DNA from: Epithemia pelagica
Taxonomy: Eukaryota; Bacillariophyta; Bacillariophyceae; Surirellales; Surirellaceae
Assembly (NCBI GenBank): GCA_946965045.2
Contig: OX337229.1
Coordinates: 1,798,001-1,862,000, forward strand
DNA length: 64,000 nt
Direction: 5' to 3'
A model generated the notes under the pieces. That model saw nothing but the letters and a program-made list of their open reading frames with translations, was not told the origin of the DNA and made no database searches. How positions within the stretch are numbered: position 1 is the stretch's first letter; each line of letters begins with the position of its first letter. Position numbers and translations under genes: made by a program. Below, piece by piece: positions 19,575 to 29,454 of this stretch.

Positions 19575-20686
19575 ATGTCAGAAGTTGGAGCAGCACCAAA
19601 GTGGGGCAAACAAGACAACGCCAAACTAGCAGCGTTGTTCCGGAAGAAGTTGTCCAAGGGTGGAGTGTCACCACAGGACTTGGGAAGAGATAACATTGAA
19701 AAGGTGCGCCAAACTCACTTTCCTGAGCGTGCCTACCGGAACTTTGCACCTCTGTTCCGCAGGAAAGCACGTGCCTTCAACGTGGAAAGCTCACTTGCTG
19801 GTGCAAGGAAAGCCCAAGGTACGTACTGATTCAATTGCGAATATCTTCTGCTGACCAGTTTCTAACTGGTTCTTGTAACTGTTCAACAACAATGGGTCGA
19901 AACAAAGAAGACGAACGCGAGGAAGTCGAAGAGGAGGCAGAGGAAGTTGACGAGGCTTCTGCAGGTGAAGAAGAAGAACTTGAAGTAGAAGAAGAACAGG
20001 CAGGAGGTGGCAAGGCCCAGGACATTTCAGACCTCTTGGGAAAAATGAGTATTGGACGGGCATCCACCAAATCACCTTTTGGAATGGAAGTTGTCTTCCC
20101 TTACTTTCTCTACACGTATGAGGAAATGGACCAAATGCATGTGAGTATCGATTTCCTTGTCTTTGGATTCAAGGAAAGTGCATTTTGTCCGCAGGTTGCT
20201 TCTGGTGGGCAAGAGTTGGAGCTCGGAACCATCATCCCTCCCATGTTCGTGCACCCTGATAGACTCTTCCAAGCAAATGAGGAAATCAACGACAACACAC
20301 ACAAGGCAACGGCCTACAAAATGATGGTGGATAGCATCCAGAAGAAGCATGGCGATGGCACGTCCGAACAGCGCCTATTTGGTGATCCACAGAGGGTCAA
20401 ATTGCCGTTCACATGCGAGCAGGAGATCTCAATGTGGGAGGTTCAACACTTTCCTAACAGTGACAGGGACTTTGACCCGATGACTGGTCATACACACATG
20501 GTCTCCATCTTGGCAATTGATCTTGTTGCCACGGAGAAGCGCGTCAGGAAGAGGAATGGTGGAGTTCGTGTCTTTGGCTCACCCTCTGGGACCCGCAACA
20601 ACAACAATTATCGCAACAACAATAACAACGACAACTACAACTATGATGATGAGGACAACGCCACTATGGTGCGCGCTGATGAATGA
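19575..20686 (+). CDS. Harbinger accessory Myb/SANT-like DNA-binding protein
   Basis: Predicted as join(19575..19818,19908..20140,20195..20686), about 322 aa. Exon 1 encodes a helix-rich domain beginning PKWGKQDNAKLAALFRKKL with later aromatic and basic helices (ERAYRNFAPLFRRKARAF), consistent with the Myb/SANT-like partner found in PIF/Harbinger elements. Intron 1 (89 nt) has GTACGT and AG borders and keeps phase. Exon 2 is a long Glu-rich stretch. Intron 2 is 54 nt (GTGAGT...CCGCAG), a multiple of three without a stop, so unspliced RNA would still be translatable. The last exon is a beta-rich domain (LIIPPMF-like, EISMWEVQHFPN) ending in an Asn/Asp-rich tail. The partner is thought to escort transposase to DNA and the nucleus. 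Confidence 0.75.
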
Positions 20687-20832
20687 ATGCTATTTGACCA
20701 TGGTGAGGAACCACTCTGGCCTGATGGTGCATTCAATCGTAATCTTAGTTATTAATATATTTACCTAGTTTAGCAGTTTGTTTCCACATCGCGGATGTTA
20801 GCTAACATAGGATTGGGGATTTCCCAACTCTT

Positions 20833-20865
20833 GACCAGGCCCAAAACGCAATTTCGCGATGTTCC
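20833..20865. repeat. Right TIR of Harbinger element
   Basis: Inverted mate of 17276-17313, ending GCAATTTCGCGATGTTCC, followed directly by the TAA target duplication. Confidence 0.9.
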
Positions 20866-21070
20866 TAAGAGTATGAACTGAAGAGTATCGCTCCCCATCG
20901 ACGAATGGTCAAATGCAGAAAGAATCTTTTAAGGTTTTACTGCAACTTCCGGTAACTACACGTGAGTCGCATATCCCAATACCACAACGTACCCAAGAGG
21001 TTAAGAAGGGACCGACGGACGAACGAAGAACTTGGAGTGACGTCGCGCCCAACAAGATGACAACGACACG

Positions 21071-21126
21071 TCAGGTTGGTTGGGGTCATTGATGACTCTT
21101 ATGAGTCACTCCCCCAACCAACCTGA
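21071..21126. repeat. Long hairpin, possible DIRS-element terminus
   Basis: Perfect 15-bp arms TCAGGTTGGTTGGGG (21071-21085) and its complement (21112-21126) enclose a second stem TGACTC/GAGTCA (21093-21098 with 21103-21108) around a 4-nt loop. The rest of 20869-21280 has no gene. The hairpin lies some 200 bp upstream of the first plausible start of the DIRS gag-like gene, so it could be terminal or promoter structure of that element. Confidence 0.6.
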
Positions 21127-21445
21127 ACGCGAACAAGAGGAATCATAAGTTTATGAAAGGAAAACTGCTCACGATTGTATCACGGAAGTTGATCACCCAG
21201 TGATCCTCGTACAGTTCTCTTTTTGTTCTCTTTTCTTGCTTTCTGTTGACCGTGCCAACCACTCGTCTGCTCGTTTATTCTTTTGCGTTGTCCTTTTCGG
21301 GTTCTCTTTTTCTGAACGACATGTTCGATTGGACGTGGACTTCGGAATCCTCGCCCTCTGTGGGGTCGACAGGTGAGTCATTTGTGTCTGGTACCGGGGG
21401 GGGGGGGGTGCCCTTCGTTCGGGTCCTCTCTACGGTATCCTTCGG

Positions 21446-23695
21446 ATGGATGAATCCGATTTTGGGGATGTGTGTCGGGGCGTGATTGGTTCTGGTCATC
21501 GCATCTGTCTGCGCGTGAACTGCAATGTCGTTTCGCATGCCACCAAGAAGGTCAGCTGGACTGCAATTGTGGGGGATGACTCGCAGTGCATCTTTATTCG
21601 TGGTGCCAGTGGCACCGATACCGATGCCTCTGTTTCCGTGTTTGGTTCACCGGTTCTACCTGGATCCTTCGTCCGTGACGCTGAATGGGCCGAACTTGAG
21701 ACTGGACCCAGAAGCTTGGAGAGTTGGCAGGCTACATTCGCCGCCATCAAGGAAACCAAGCGATCAGCCAACGACGAGGACATGGACCATTCAGCTTTTG
21801 CTGACATTCTGGAATCTACCAAGCATGACGTCAAGTTTGTCTTCACTCCTGCGCGGAAGAAGCATCGCGGCAAGTTTTCTGGATTGGATGAAATTTCGGA
21901 GGACGGAGATGTCAAGCCAGCAGTAGCGAAGAAGCCAGTCGTCAAGCCCATCCCTTACTTCAAGGTTCCATCCGAGTTGGGGTCTCAACCCGGCGCTGCT
22001 ATTTGCACCCTTACACAGGGAGCATGGCGAGACTTGGTGGCCAATGTGGGCTCCATCAAAGCAACTCTTGAAATTGAACGAGCCAAGCTTCCACCCGCTG
22101 AAAATGTTTCGGACATTCATCTAAATGAGATTGAGATGAAGCTTTCAGTGCTTCATGAGCTTTTGGGAGAACGTCCAATGGAATTTGGCACGGTCTCTGC
22201 TTTTGGTATGATTGAGAAATTGATGGTCTCGGTGCATTCGTTGGAAGAAGCAGTGGAGCAGGATCGTCGGCGTTTATTCGGTTCTCTAGGATCCAGCATG
22301 AGCTCGGACCTAAAGGTGCGGTTGGAAAAATTGGAAGAACAAGCGCGAGACTTTGAAACTTCTGTTGGACTAGTGGTATCCAAAGAAGTAAATAAGCATT
22401 TCTCCACTGGTGACTTCCGAACCCAATTCATCGAACCTACCATGAAGTTGTTGTCGCGTTCTTCCCGCACATCTGCCGATCCGGGAGGTAAATGGGATCA
22501 GGAGCTGTCCTCTCTTTCAACTCGTGTTTCACACTTGGAAACCACAAGCACGAAAAATCCGGGACAATCGTCGGTCAATTTCATGCACCGGACTGGGCCG
22601 AACAATTCGACCGGCTTGTTTCAGTGGAATTCAAATCCGTCTCAACCTCCCAACGGCATGCCTCCCAACCCACCCACCGGGAGCATCGTCGGAGACCTCA
22701 AAAAGGAATTAACATCGTTGCGAGAAGAGGTCACCCGCTTAAAGGCGGAGGTCAAAGATCTACAAGATCTGGCCGAAACAGACGCGATAGTGGTGGGTTC
22801 GATCGTTTTTGCGTCTAAAAAATATTGTGAGAGTTGGTTGTTGCTTCATTCGGCTGCAAGTGACCCACATGTTTTTGTGGACCCGGTTTCACTTCTCTCG
22901 TTGGCGACCTCCGATGCTAGCCAAGACGAGGAGCGTGCCGCCAACCAGCGAGCAACTACTGCAAAGGTCAAGGATAAGTCTCCGTATCATACGGCCTATA
23001 TTGCGTCGTTCAGCCTGGAGCTCCCACCTCTACTTGGAAAGGGTGGCGATACATCGCTCACGACAAACTCGAGAGCTCTCGCCGGTGTCCCTAAATTTGT
23101 CGACTTTCATCCGCCTTCGGGCCGTGAGGGCATACATCAGAGAATCCTTGATTACATCAAGGACGGTAAAAAGACTCTGGAAGAATCGATTGGCGATTTG
23201 TTCTCCTTCGGATCCGAACCGGCCAGCGTCGCTCGAGAGCTCTTGCTTCTAAGCAAGACTTTCTGGGACGAGCTGTGCCATTGGATGGTTCGGTATCACC
23301 GAGAGATCAAAGAGGAGAGCGACGCATCTGAACACGAGGTTTGGATCCTAATCTCTCACTGTGTGAGAGCCGTGTTTAAAAGCCTACGAGATGCCCGGGC
23401 ACCAGGACGTGCCTCGAATACTCCAGGAGGTATGCTGTGGGGCACTCTACGAGCCCATGATATCATGCGAGAGTACCGCAGTCATGATTTTAGTGGGCAC
23501 CCAAAGATAGCCCTCATCTTACATGAGCACCTAATCCGGTTTTCCACTCCGAGATCCAAGTTTGATGAACTACAACACTCAATCGATGACAAACTTGAAA
23601 AGGTTCAACGGTCCATCAACCAGGCTGTGGCTGCAGCAAACAAAAAGGGGTCTGCACCCAAAGCGTCCGCCGAGGCCAAGAAACAACAATCTTGA
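21446..23695 (+). CDS. DIRS element gag-like protein
   Basis: The intact 749-aa frame starts at the ATG at 21446. Upstream, a frame beginning at an ATG near 21321 (MFDWTWTSESSPSVGS) runs to a run of 13 G (21396-21408) and is offset by one frame. The native N-terminus may therefore lie there, with homopolymer slippage separating the two. Residues 1-170 are beta-rich (RICLRVNCNVVSHATKKVSW). Two coiled-coil stretches follow, EIEMKLSVLHELL and DLKKELTSLREEVTRLKAEV, then a helical C-terminal domain (FWDELCHWMVRYHREIK) and a Lys/Ala/Gln tail. I see no zinc knuckle. It is called gag-like from its position upstream of RT and its coiled coils; no sequence family is recognised. Confidence 0.7.
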   Translation: MDESDFGDVCRGVIGSGHRICLRVNCNVVSHATKKVSWTAIVGDDSQCIFIRGASGTDTDASVSVFGSPVLPGSFVRDAEWAELETGPRSLESWQATFAAIKETKRSANDEDMDHSAFADILESTKHDVKFVFTPARKKHRGKFSGLDEISEDGDVKPAVAKKPVVKPIPYFKVPSELGSQPGAAICTLTQGAWRDLVANVGSIKATLEIERAKLPPAENVSDIHLNEIEMKLSVLHELLGERPMEFGTVSAFGMIEKLMVSVHSLEEAVEQDRRRLFGSLGSSMSSDLKVRLEKLEEQARDFETSVGLVVSKEVNKHFSTGDFRTQFIEPTMKLLSRSSRTSADPGGKWDQELSSLSTRVSHLETTSTKNPGQSSVNFMHRTGPNNSTGLFQWNSNPSQPPNGMPPNPPTGSIVGDLKKELTSLREEVTRLKAEVKDLQDLAETDAIVVGSIVFASKKYCESWLLLHSAASDPHVFVDPVSLLSLATSDASQDEERAANQRATTAKVKDKSPYHTAYIASFSLELPPLLGKGGDTSLTTNSRALAGVPKFVDFHPPSGREGIHQRILDYIKDGKKTLEESIGDLFSFGSEPASVARELLLLSKTFWDELCHWMVRYHREIKEESDASEHEVWILISHCVRAVFKSLRDARAPGRASNTPGGMLWGTLRAHDIMREYRSHDFSGHPKIALILHEHLIRFSTPRSKFDELQHSIDDKLEKVQRSINQAVAAANKKGSAPKASAEAKKQQS

Positions 23696-23713
23696 CGACA
23701 GAAAGGTGTTGAA

Positions 23714-26700
23714 ATGAGTGTCCCCACGTCAAGGTTGGCTGGGAAGCGGCCTCGTCAGGATATGGAAGAAGAAAAAGAAGATCAAGAAAGAGTCTATGTC
23801 GAAGAAAAGCAGAAGAAAAAGATTTCTATTATTGATGATAAGTTAGAAAGAGATGATGTCTCTACAACGGTTTCTTCGGAACAAGGAGTGTTGGAGAGGA
23901 AAGAAATGGAATTGCCGGTAGGTTTTAGGGCACTGTCCATCGGTTTAATCTGCCATTCTACCCCTTTTTGGTTTTGGGCCTCTTCCACCTTGGGATCGGT
24001 GGTTTGGATTGATCGGGAAAATGTCAACGGTTGGGCGAGTCAAGGGTTCTCAATGGTTGATCATCTTCTGCTGCCACCAAGAGCAAAGCACCAATCCAGG
24101 AAACGGAGTGCTACGGGAAAGCAAAAGCATCCGCCGCCTCCGAGGGATGATTGCTGGGACAATGTCGATGTAGTGTTGTTTGACGAGCTTGCTCCAGGCC
24201 CAGCCCATAATGTATGGAAGGGTAAAAGGATTCGCTTTGTTGTTTGGTGGAGGAGTCGCAAAGCAAGCGGTCCTCCAAGGGATGATCCAGCTTGGTCGGT
24301 CTCAAAGCTGAGAATGGAGCACGCCATTTTGGGAGGTGTCACTACCCGCGTGGATTGGATATTTGTGGCAGTTCGAGACTCACGGGCCGAAGACTCAACA
24401 CAAGTAGCTTTTGCAAATTGGTGGACCGGGGCTATCGAAGAAGGTTTACGCTCCACCACGGTCAAGGGAATTGTGAAGCCAACAGAACATGGAAGACCGA
24501 AATCAAGGCATGCCTGTAAAGAAGAAGATTTATTGTGCAACCGAAAGATGAATTGGAATCAAGACATCGACCGTCTGCACGTTTTGCCAAGTGTCTTTTC
24601 CCCCACTGGATTGGTGGCTCGTCGTTTGGTGGGCAAAGAACTGGCACTGGCATTGGACTTTCCTTCGGATCTTTCTTCGTTGATAGAAGATGAGCAAACG
24701 CTGATGAGTTTGTTAAAAGGAGGGGGCCCCCCATTCAAAACACGAATTCAAGTTGCCCGACTGCTTAGAGACTTTAAGCATCTGCATCATGGCTCCGTTC
24801 ACTTAGATCCATCTGCAAAGGGAAGGACTTGTAACGAGATTCATCACTCGGATCTCAAAGGCGCTCCGGGAATGAAGGGAGACGATGAAGATTGTTTACC
24901 TGATGACATGGAAGTCTTAACACACAACGAGTTGTTCCAAGAAGAAAGATCAGAGGACCGAAACCTCAAGGCAACAAAAGCCGATGACGCTGAAATCCCC
25001 TATTACCTTTGGAATGATAGGATTCTGGAGCATTTTGAATTGACGTCAGAACGGGACAAAGCAAGGGGTTTGCATGCCCTCGATTGGATTCGACACGGAG
25101 CGCTACGCTTCTGGAAGCGGAGTGTATCCCAAAGCTTCTGGAAATGGTGGAAAAAATCCAAAGACAAGTTAGATGTGAAAGCGAGGGAAAACTCAGTCTC
25201 ATCAGGACTTAGCGCACTGCGTCATTCTGCCCTGGCGTCCTGGTGGGATTGGGACGAGGGCTCATCACCCTTTTTCTGGCGGATGACGGATCCTGATTGG
25301 TTAGTTGACATGAGAGATGGGGTGAAACCAATGTGGATTGGTCCACCACCAAAATACCGAAAAGCTCAACGCCCCAATTCCGATCCGAATCATCTGGCCC
25401 TAGAAAAGAAAAAGATTGGAAAAGTGAGACGACGTGGGTACATCGGGCCAACGAAAGGTATAAGATCGTTAACAAGCTTTTTCTCTGTGCCAAAAGGGCC
25501 CACGGACATCCGCATGGTCTATGATGGCACAAAGAGTGGGTTGAACGACTCACTGCTGGCACCATGGTTCGGTCTAGCCACAGTTGATTTGATGCTACGT
25601 ACAGTTTGTGAGGGAACCTGGTCAGGTGACAACGACTTTGGCGAAATGTTCTTAAATTTCTGGATCCATCCAGAAATTAGAGCATATACCGGGGTTGACT
25701 TGACGACTCTTTTCCCGGAAGAATTAGAAGGAGAAGGCGGTGAGAAGAAATTTCTCTGGGAAGCATGGACACGTTGTGCCATGGGAGTTACCGTATCTCC
25801 GTATCAAACAACGCAATGTACACAGCGAGTAAAGCGAATTGTGTTTGGTTGTCGGTTCAGTAAGTCCAATGTGTTTCGGTGGGTGGAAGTCAAACTCAAC
25901 TTGCCTGGCAATGAAGATTACGACCCTTCCAAACCTTGGATTTGTAAGGTTAGAGAGGACGGCCAAATAGCTGTCGATGTGCACTCGTACGTGGATGACC
26001 TACGCGGTACCGCTCCAACGAAGGAAGAAGCATGGCAAGCATCAAGCGCCATGGCAAAAGGTTCCGCGTTCTTCGGGTTGCAAGATGCCGCAAGAAAACG
26101 ACGGCCTCCAAGCCAGAGTCCTGGAGCCTGGGCAGGTGCAGTCGTAGAAACCACAGGAACAGAGGTACTCAAGACTGTGTCACAAGAGCGATGGGACAAG
26201 ACAAGAAAACACGTGGCAACGTTGAGCAAGTGGGCATCGAGTGACTCACCGATTAATAGGAGGGACCTCGAGAGGATTCGAGGATTTCTTGTCTATGTCT
26301 CGCTCACTTTCAAGTCTCTAGTCCCTTATCTGAAAGGGATCCAAAAGGGATCCACTTGACGCTAGAAAGTTGGCGTCCGGATCGCGATTCGGAAGGGTGG
26401 CGATTACCGAGAAAAGAGAGAATGAAAGTACAAGAGGAAAATGATGAGTGTGTTGATGAAATCACGGCCCCAGTATCAGTACGCCAACTCCCAAGGTTCA
26501 AATCCGATGTCCGTGCAATGAAAGAGCTCACTGATTTCGAGAATCCGCCAAAACTCCTAGCACGACCAAGGAAAGGAGCTAAAGCGGTGATTATCTTTGG
26601 GGATGCATCCGGCGAAGGGTTTGGTTCATCCTTGTGAGTTTACGGAGAGAAGTCTGTGGGAACGGAACACGGGCTTTGGACGAGGGAGTATGGTTCTCGG

Positions 26701-27537
26701 TCCTCCAATTTCCGAGAACTTTACAACCTCATCCTCAGGTTGGAATCGTTGATACAAGGAAACCAACTGGACCATGGCGCGGAAGTGTTCATGTTTACCG
26801 ACAACGCAACTTTGGAGGCACCTTTCTATTGCGGAACTTTCTCGTCGTATTTGTTGTTTGAGCTGGTGTTACGAGCGAGAAAGTTGGAAATGGCGGGACG
26901 GATCTTCTTGCGGGTTGTATGGGTTGCAGGAACCCGAATGATTGCGCAGGGCACCGACGGTTTATCACGTGGAGACCTCCTCACTGGAGTTATGGCAGGA
27001 GGCTCAATGCTCCTATATGTACCACTCAATAAGACGAGTGAAGAAAGACAACCGGGAGCAGTCCAATGGTTGAAAGAGAATTGCGATGGACGTTTCTGGC
27101 AGGATGCATCTCCAGAGGATTGGTTTGATGGAGTTTTCGGGAAAGGAAATTTTGTCTGGACCCCACCCCCATGCATTGCAGACGTTGCAGTTGACCAGCT
27201 ATGCGATTCGACACACATTCGTCCCGAGAACGGCCACATTTTTGTTTGCCCTGCGATCATGACTTATCTCTGGCGCAAAAAGCTGGGCAAAGTGGCGGAT
27301 TTTGTTTTTAAAGTGCCTGCGGGTTGTAACATTTGGTCTCAGTCTCAACACGAACCTTTGATTGTTGCATTTGTTCTTCCCCATTTGTTTCGCAGACCCT
27401 GGCAAGTCAAGCGGGCCCGAAAGTTACTGGATGACGTGCAAGGCAACCTGCGTGAAATGTGGGCATCCAGTTCTACCGCTGATGGGAGTGGTCTGCGCCA
27501 ACTATGGGCATACCAGGGATACCAGTCAAGTCTGTAG
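23714..27537 (+). pseudogene. DIRS element RT-RNase H polyprotein, disrupted
   Basis: The first 881-aa frame (23714-26359) has a charged N-terminal region (EEEKEDQERVYVEEKQKKK), then RT. Fingers are seen in GIRSLTSFFSVPKGPTDIRM, motif A in YTGVDLTTLF, motif B in GVTVSPYQTTQ, and the catalytic box YVDDL at residues 759-763. An exact 11-bp tandem duplication (26333-26343 and 26344-26354) then shifts the frame. The continuing frame (26356 on) carries RNase H: GDASGEGF, the in-frame TGA at 26635-26637 where a Trp-type codon is expected, then RELYNLI and FTDNATLEAPF. Coding coherence is lost near 27500-27537, where the next block is in another frame. This copy cannot make active polymerase. Confidence 0.78.
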
Positions 27538-28902
27538 AGGCGCTTGGCATGCAAAATGTTATCACCAGCACGAGAAGGACAACTTCCCCGTGTTGGAAGC
27601 AGGAGATCTGGATGATGCATTAATGGACAGCGAGGGTCATGGAGAATTGGAGGATGATCCGCTGAGGTTCAAAGAAGCTCGAGACGGCAACCACTATTTG
27701 TGTCCTTTTCAATGTGACCTTTGCTCCTTCTTCAACCTTAAGGGGCGCTATCCGCGAGAGCATTCAGAACAGGACAAGCTTTTGGCGGTCTGCATTCGGC
27801 GATCCAATCTAGATGCATTTTGGTCTCGCGAGAGATCGACAGTCGACAAAAACCTGCGAGAATTGAGAGGACTCAAGACTCTCGCTGATACCATTGGGTT
27901 AAAACATCCGCTCCCGAATCGAGGCCCATTTCCAATTGGCGATTTCAGCGGTCTCGGACCAGCATGTTTGATGCTAATGAAAACCCTCAAGGAGGGCAAA
28001 AACTCAAAAAATATTCAGTACGAGACGGCACGGAAGGTCCGTTCAACGATCGGGAACTTCATGCATACGCTGCCAGGAGGGACAGGCCTGTCTACCATGG
28101 GATCGGGAGACCGAAGCGCCCTCATGTTCACGGCGAGTCCAACCAACTATTACTGGTACAAGCGCTTCCTCAGCGGGTGCCATAGAAGAATGGGAGACGT
28201 TTGGATTCCAGACCGGGCGATGGCTCTGGAAGAAATCCATGAGGGACTCGCTATCTTGGAACAGGAATGGAAGTCCGCGGCGCAAGGACAGAGGCGTTTG
28301 GAGATTGCTCTTACTGGAGCATTGGTAGTCATCGGTTTTTGCGCGGCTTTGAGAGGGGAAGAAATCCCTCTGGTGGACGTTGGATAAATGCGCAAGTACT
28401 GCCTCTTGCTATGGCGGGACGCTTTAAGCAAACAAATGGCGCTTTCAAGATTTACATCCAACCGTTGGCGGATGTCACTTCTTCTGGGATACAGACCCAA
28501 ACTTGGATCGAACGAGCTTTGCGCGAATTGAATGCGAGGAAGGTTGTCTCAGGGCCCATGTTCAGAAGAATAACAAAGGCTGAGAAAGTCCAAAGGGCGT
28601 TGATTGGTGATTTAAATGTGATGGTACACGGCCTATGGAAACGTATTCAGCACAGGCGTCCGGATATCATCCCCGACTCGATAAAGATCGAAGACGATTA
28701 TAGCGCAAGACGATCCTTCAGACGAGGAGCGACAACGGAGGCACAGAACAGAAAGATACCCTAGGAAGTCATTGAGGCAAACAATCGGTGGCGAAAGCAT
28801 CTCCGAAATAAGGGTGTTCTGCCAGGGATGAGCATGTTGGAGAGGTACTCAGATGCCAAGGCATCGGTAGAAGCACTGGTGCGATTTTCTGAAGCATTGT
28901 GA
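27362..28902 (+). pseudogene. DIRS element zinc-cluster plus tyrosine recombinase, disrupted
   Basis: The region begins in a frame (27362-28387) with paired Cys motifs: CVKCGHP, VCRGAWHAKC and CPFQCDLC. A helical SAM-like N-terminal recombinase domain follows (RKVRSTIGNFMHTL). The catalytic domain starts with ALTGALVVIGFCAALRGEEI, where the Arg of RGEE is the expected box I arginine. A frameshift near 28380-28420 moves the rest to another frame (AGRFKQTNGAFKIYIQPLAD ... SARRSFRRGATTEAQ, box II). An in-frame TAG (28762-28764) then precedes EVIEANNRWRKHL and the final ERYSDAKASVEALVRF. The Tyr there is the likely nucleophile. In DIRS elements the recombinase replaces integrase. Confidence 0.72.
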
Positions 28903-29454
28903 AGATAGAACAAAGAGGAATGGGTAAATGAGAAGGACAAGCATCAACGAGAAGCGGCAAGGATGCAAGATGGAATAAAGCAAGGGAAGCTTACCGAAAT
29001 GGGGAATTGTTCTCGTTTTGATCTCTTAATGAGATCAGGCCAGATCGCTTGTCGTTGCCAGCTTGCCTACTTTAATCTTGTGGACGCCCAGCAGACGTGG
29101 ACCAGAGGTTGGCACCTCGGTGGAACACGGCATAGCACTTGCGAAGATATTTCGGGGTGCTATGGCTCAGCAATGGGCCTGTATATGGGACTGTCTATGG
29201 GGGAAAGGTACACTCGCGCGTAACGGACTGAAAGCTGTGGGATCCGAGTCCCGCAGCATCAGGAGCGAATCACGATTCACGCCCGCCTTACTTGGGAAAG
29301 GATGGGTGGGGGGCCTTCCCCCCCAGAGTATGGTAATATTGTAACTACTATGTTATTTGTGTGAACGGATGCGTTAGAAGCTGTGGCCGACTCGTGAGAA
29401 GTGAAGAGCGAGGAACAAGTACCCAACGGACGAAACCAAAACAAAGGATCGATA
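28903..29454. other. Non-coding, hairpin cluster
   Basis: No credible gene. Three hairpins sit close together: GCTGTGGGA/TCCCGCAGC (29234-29242 with 29249-29257), GAATC-AC-GATTC (about 29267-29278), and GGGGGG-CCTT-CCCCCC (29308-29323). They may mark the 3' end of the DIRS-like element. The minus- and plus-strand short frames here have no family features. Confidence 0.5.

Larger units (their letters stand above)
17276..20865. mobile_element. PIF/Harbinger DNA transposon, structurally complete
   Basis: The element is 3590 bp and is bounded by terminal inverted repeats beginning GGAACATCGCGAAATTGC (17276 onwards, and the complement ending at 20865). The repeats extend about 35 bp with a few mismatches and one small gap. 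Both ends are flanked by TAA (17273-17275 and 20866-20868), the 3-bp target duplication expected of PIF/Harbinger. It carries a DDE transposase on the minus strand and a Myb-like protein on the plus strand, transcribed divergently, with an 18-bp minisatellite between them. No frameshift or internal stop is visible in either gene, so it may be autonomous and recent. It sits 155 bp upstream of the preferred AlkB start codon. Confidence 0.92.
21321..28902 (+). mobile_element. DIRS-like tyrosine-recombinase retrotransposon, decayed
   Basis: Three consecutive plus-strand coding blocks are present: a gag-like protein (to 23695), a reverse transcriptase with RNase H (23714-27537), and a zinc-cluster/tyrosine-recombinase region (to 28902). 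This gag, RT-RH, YR order, with no integrase or protease, defines the DIRS order. RT has YVDDL, RNase H has GDASGEGF and TDNATLE, and the recombinase has RGEE and a C-terminal ERYSDA. At least three frame changes and two internal stops break pol and YR, so this copy is dead. Terminal repeats were not delimited; the hairpins at 21071-21126 and 29234-29323 are candidates for its ends. Confidence 0.8.

Noticed and set aside
28963-29223. 86-codon plus-strand frame after the DIRS recombinase
   Set aside because: No motif, starts after the element's natural stop, overlaps other equal frames.
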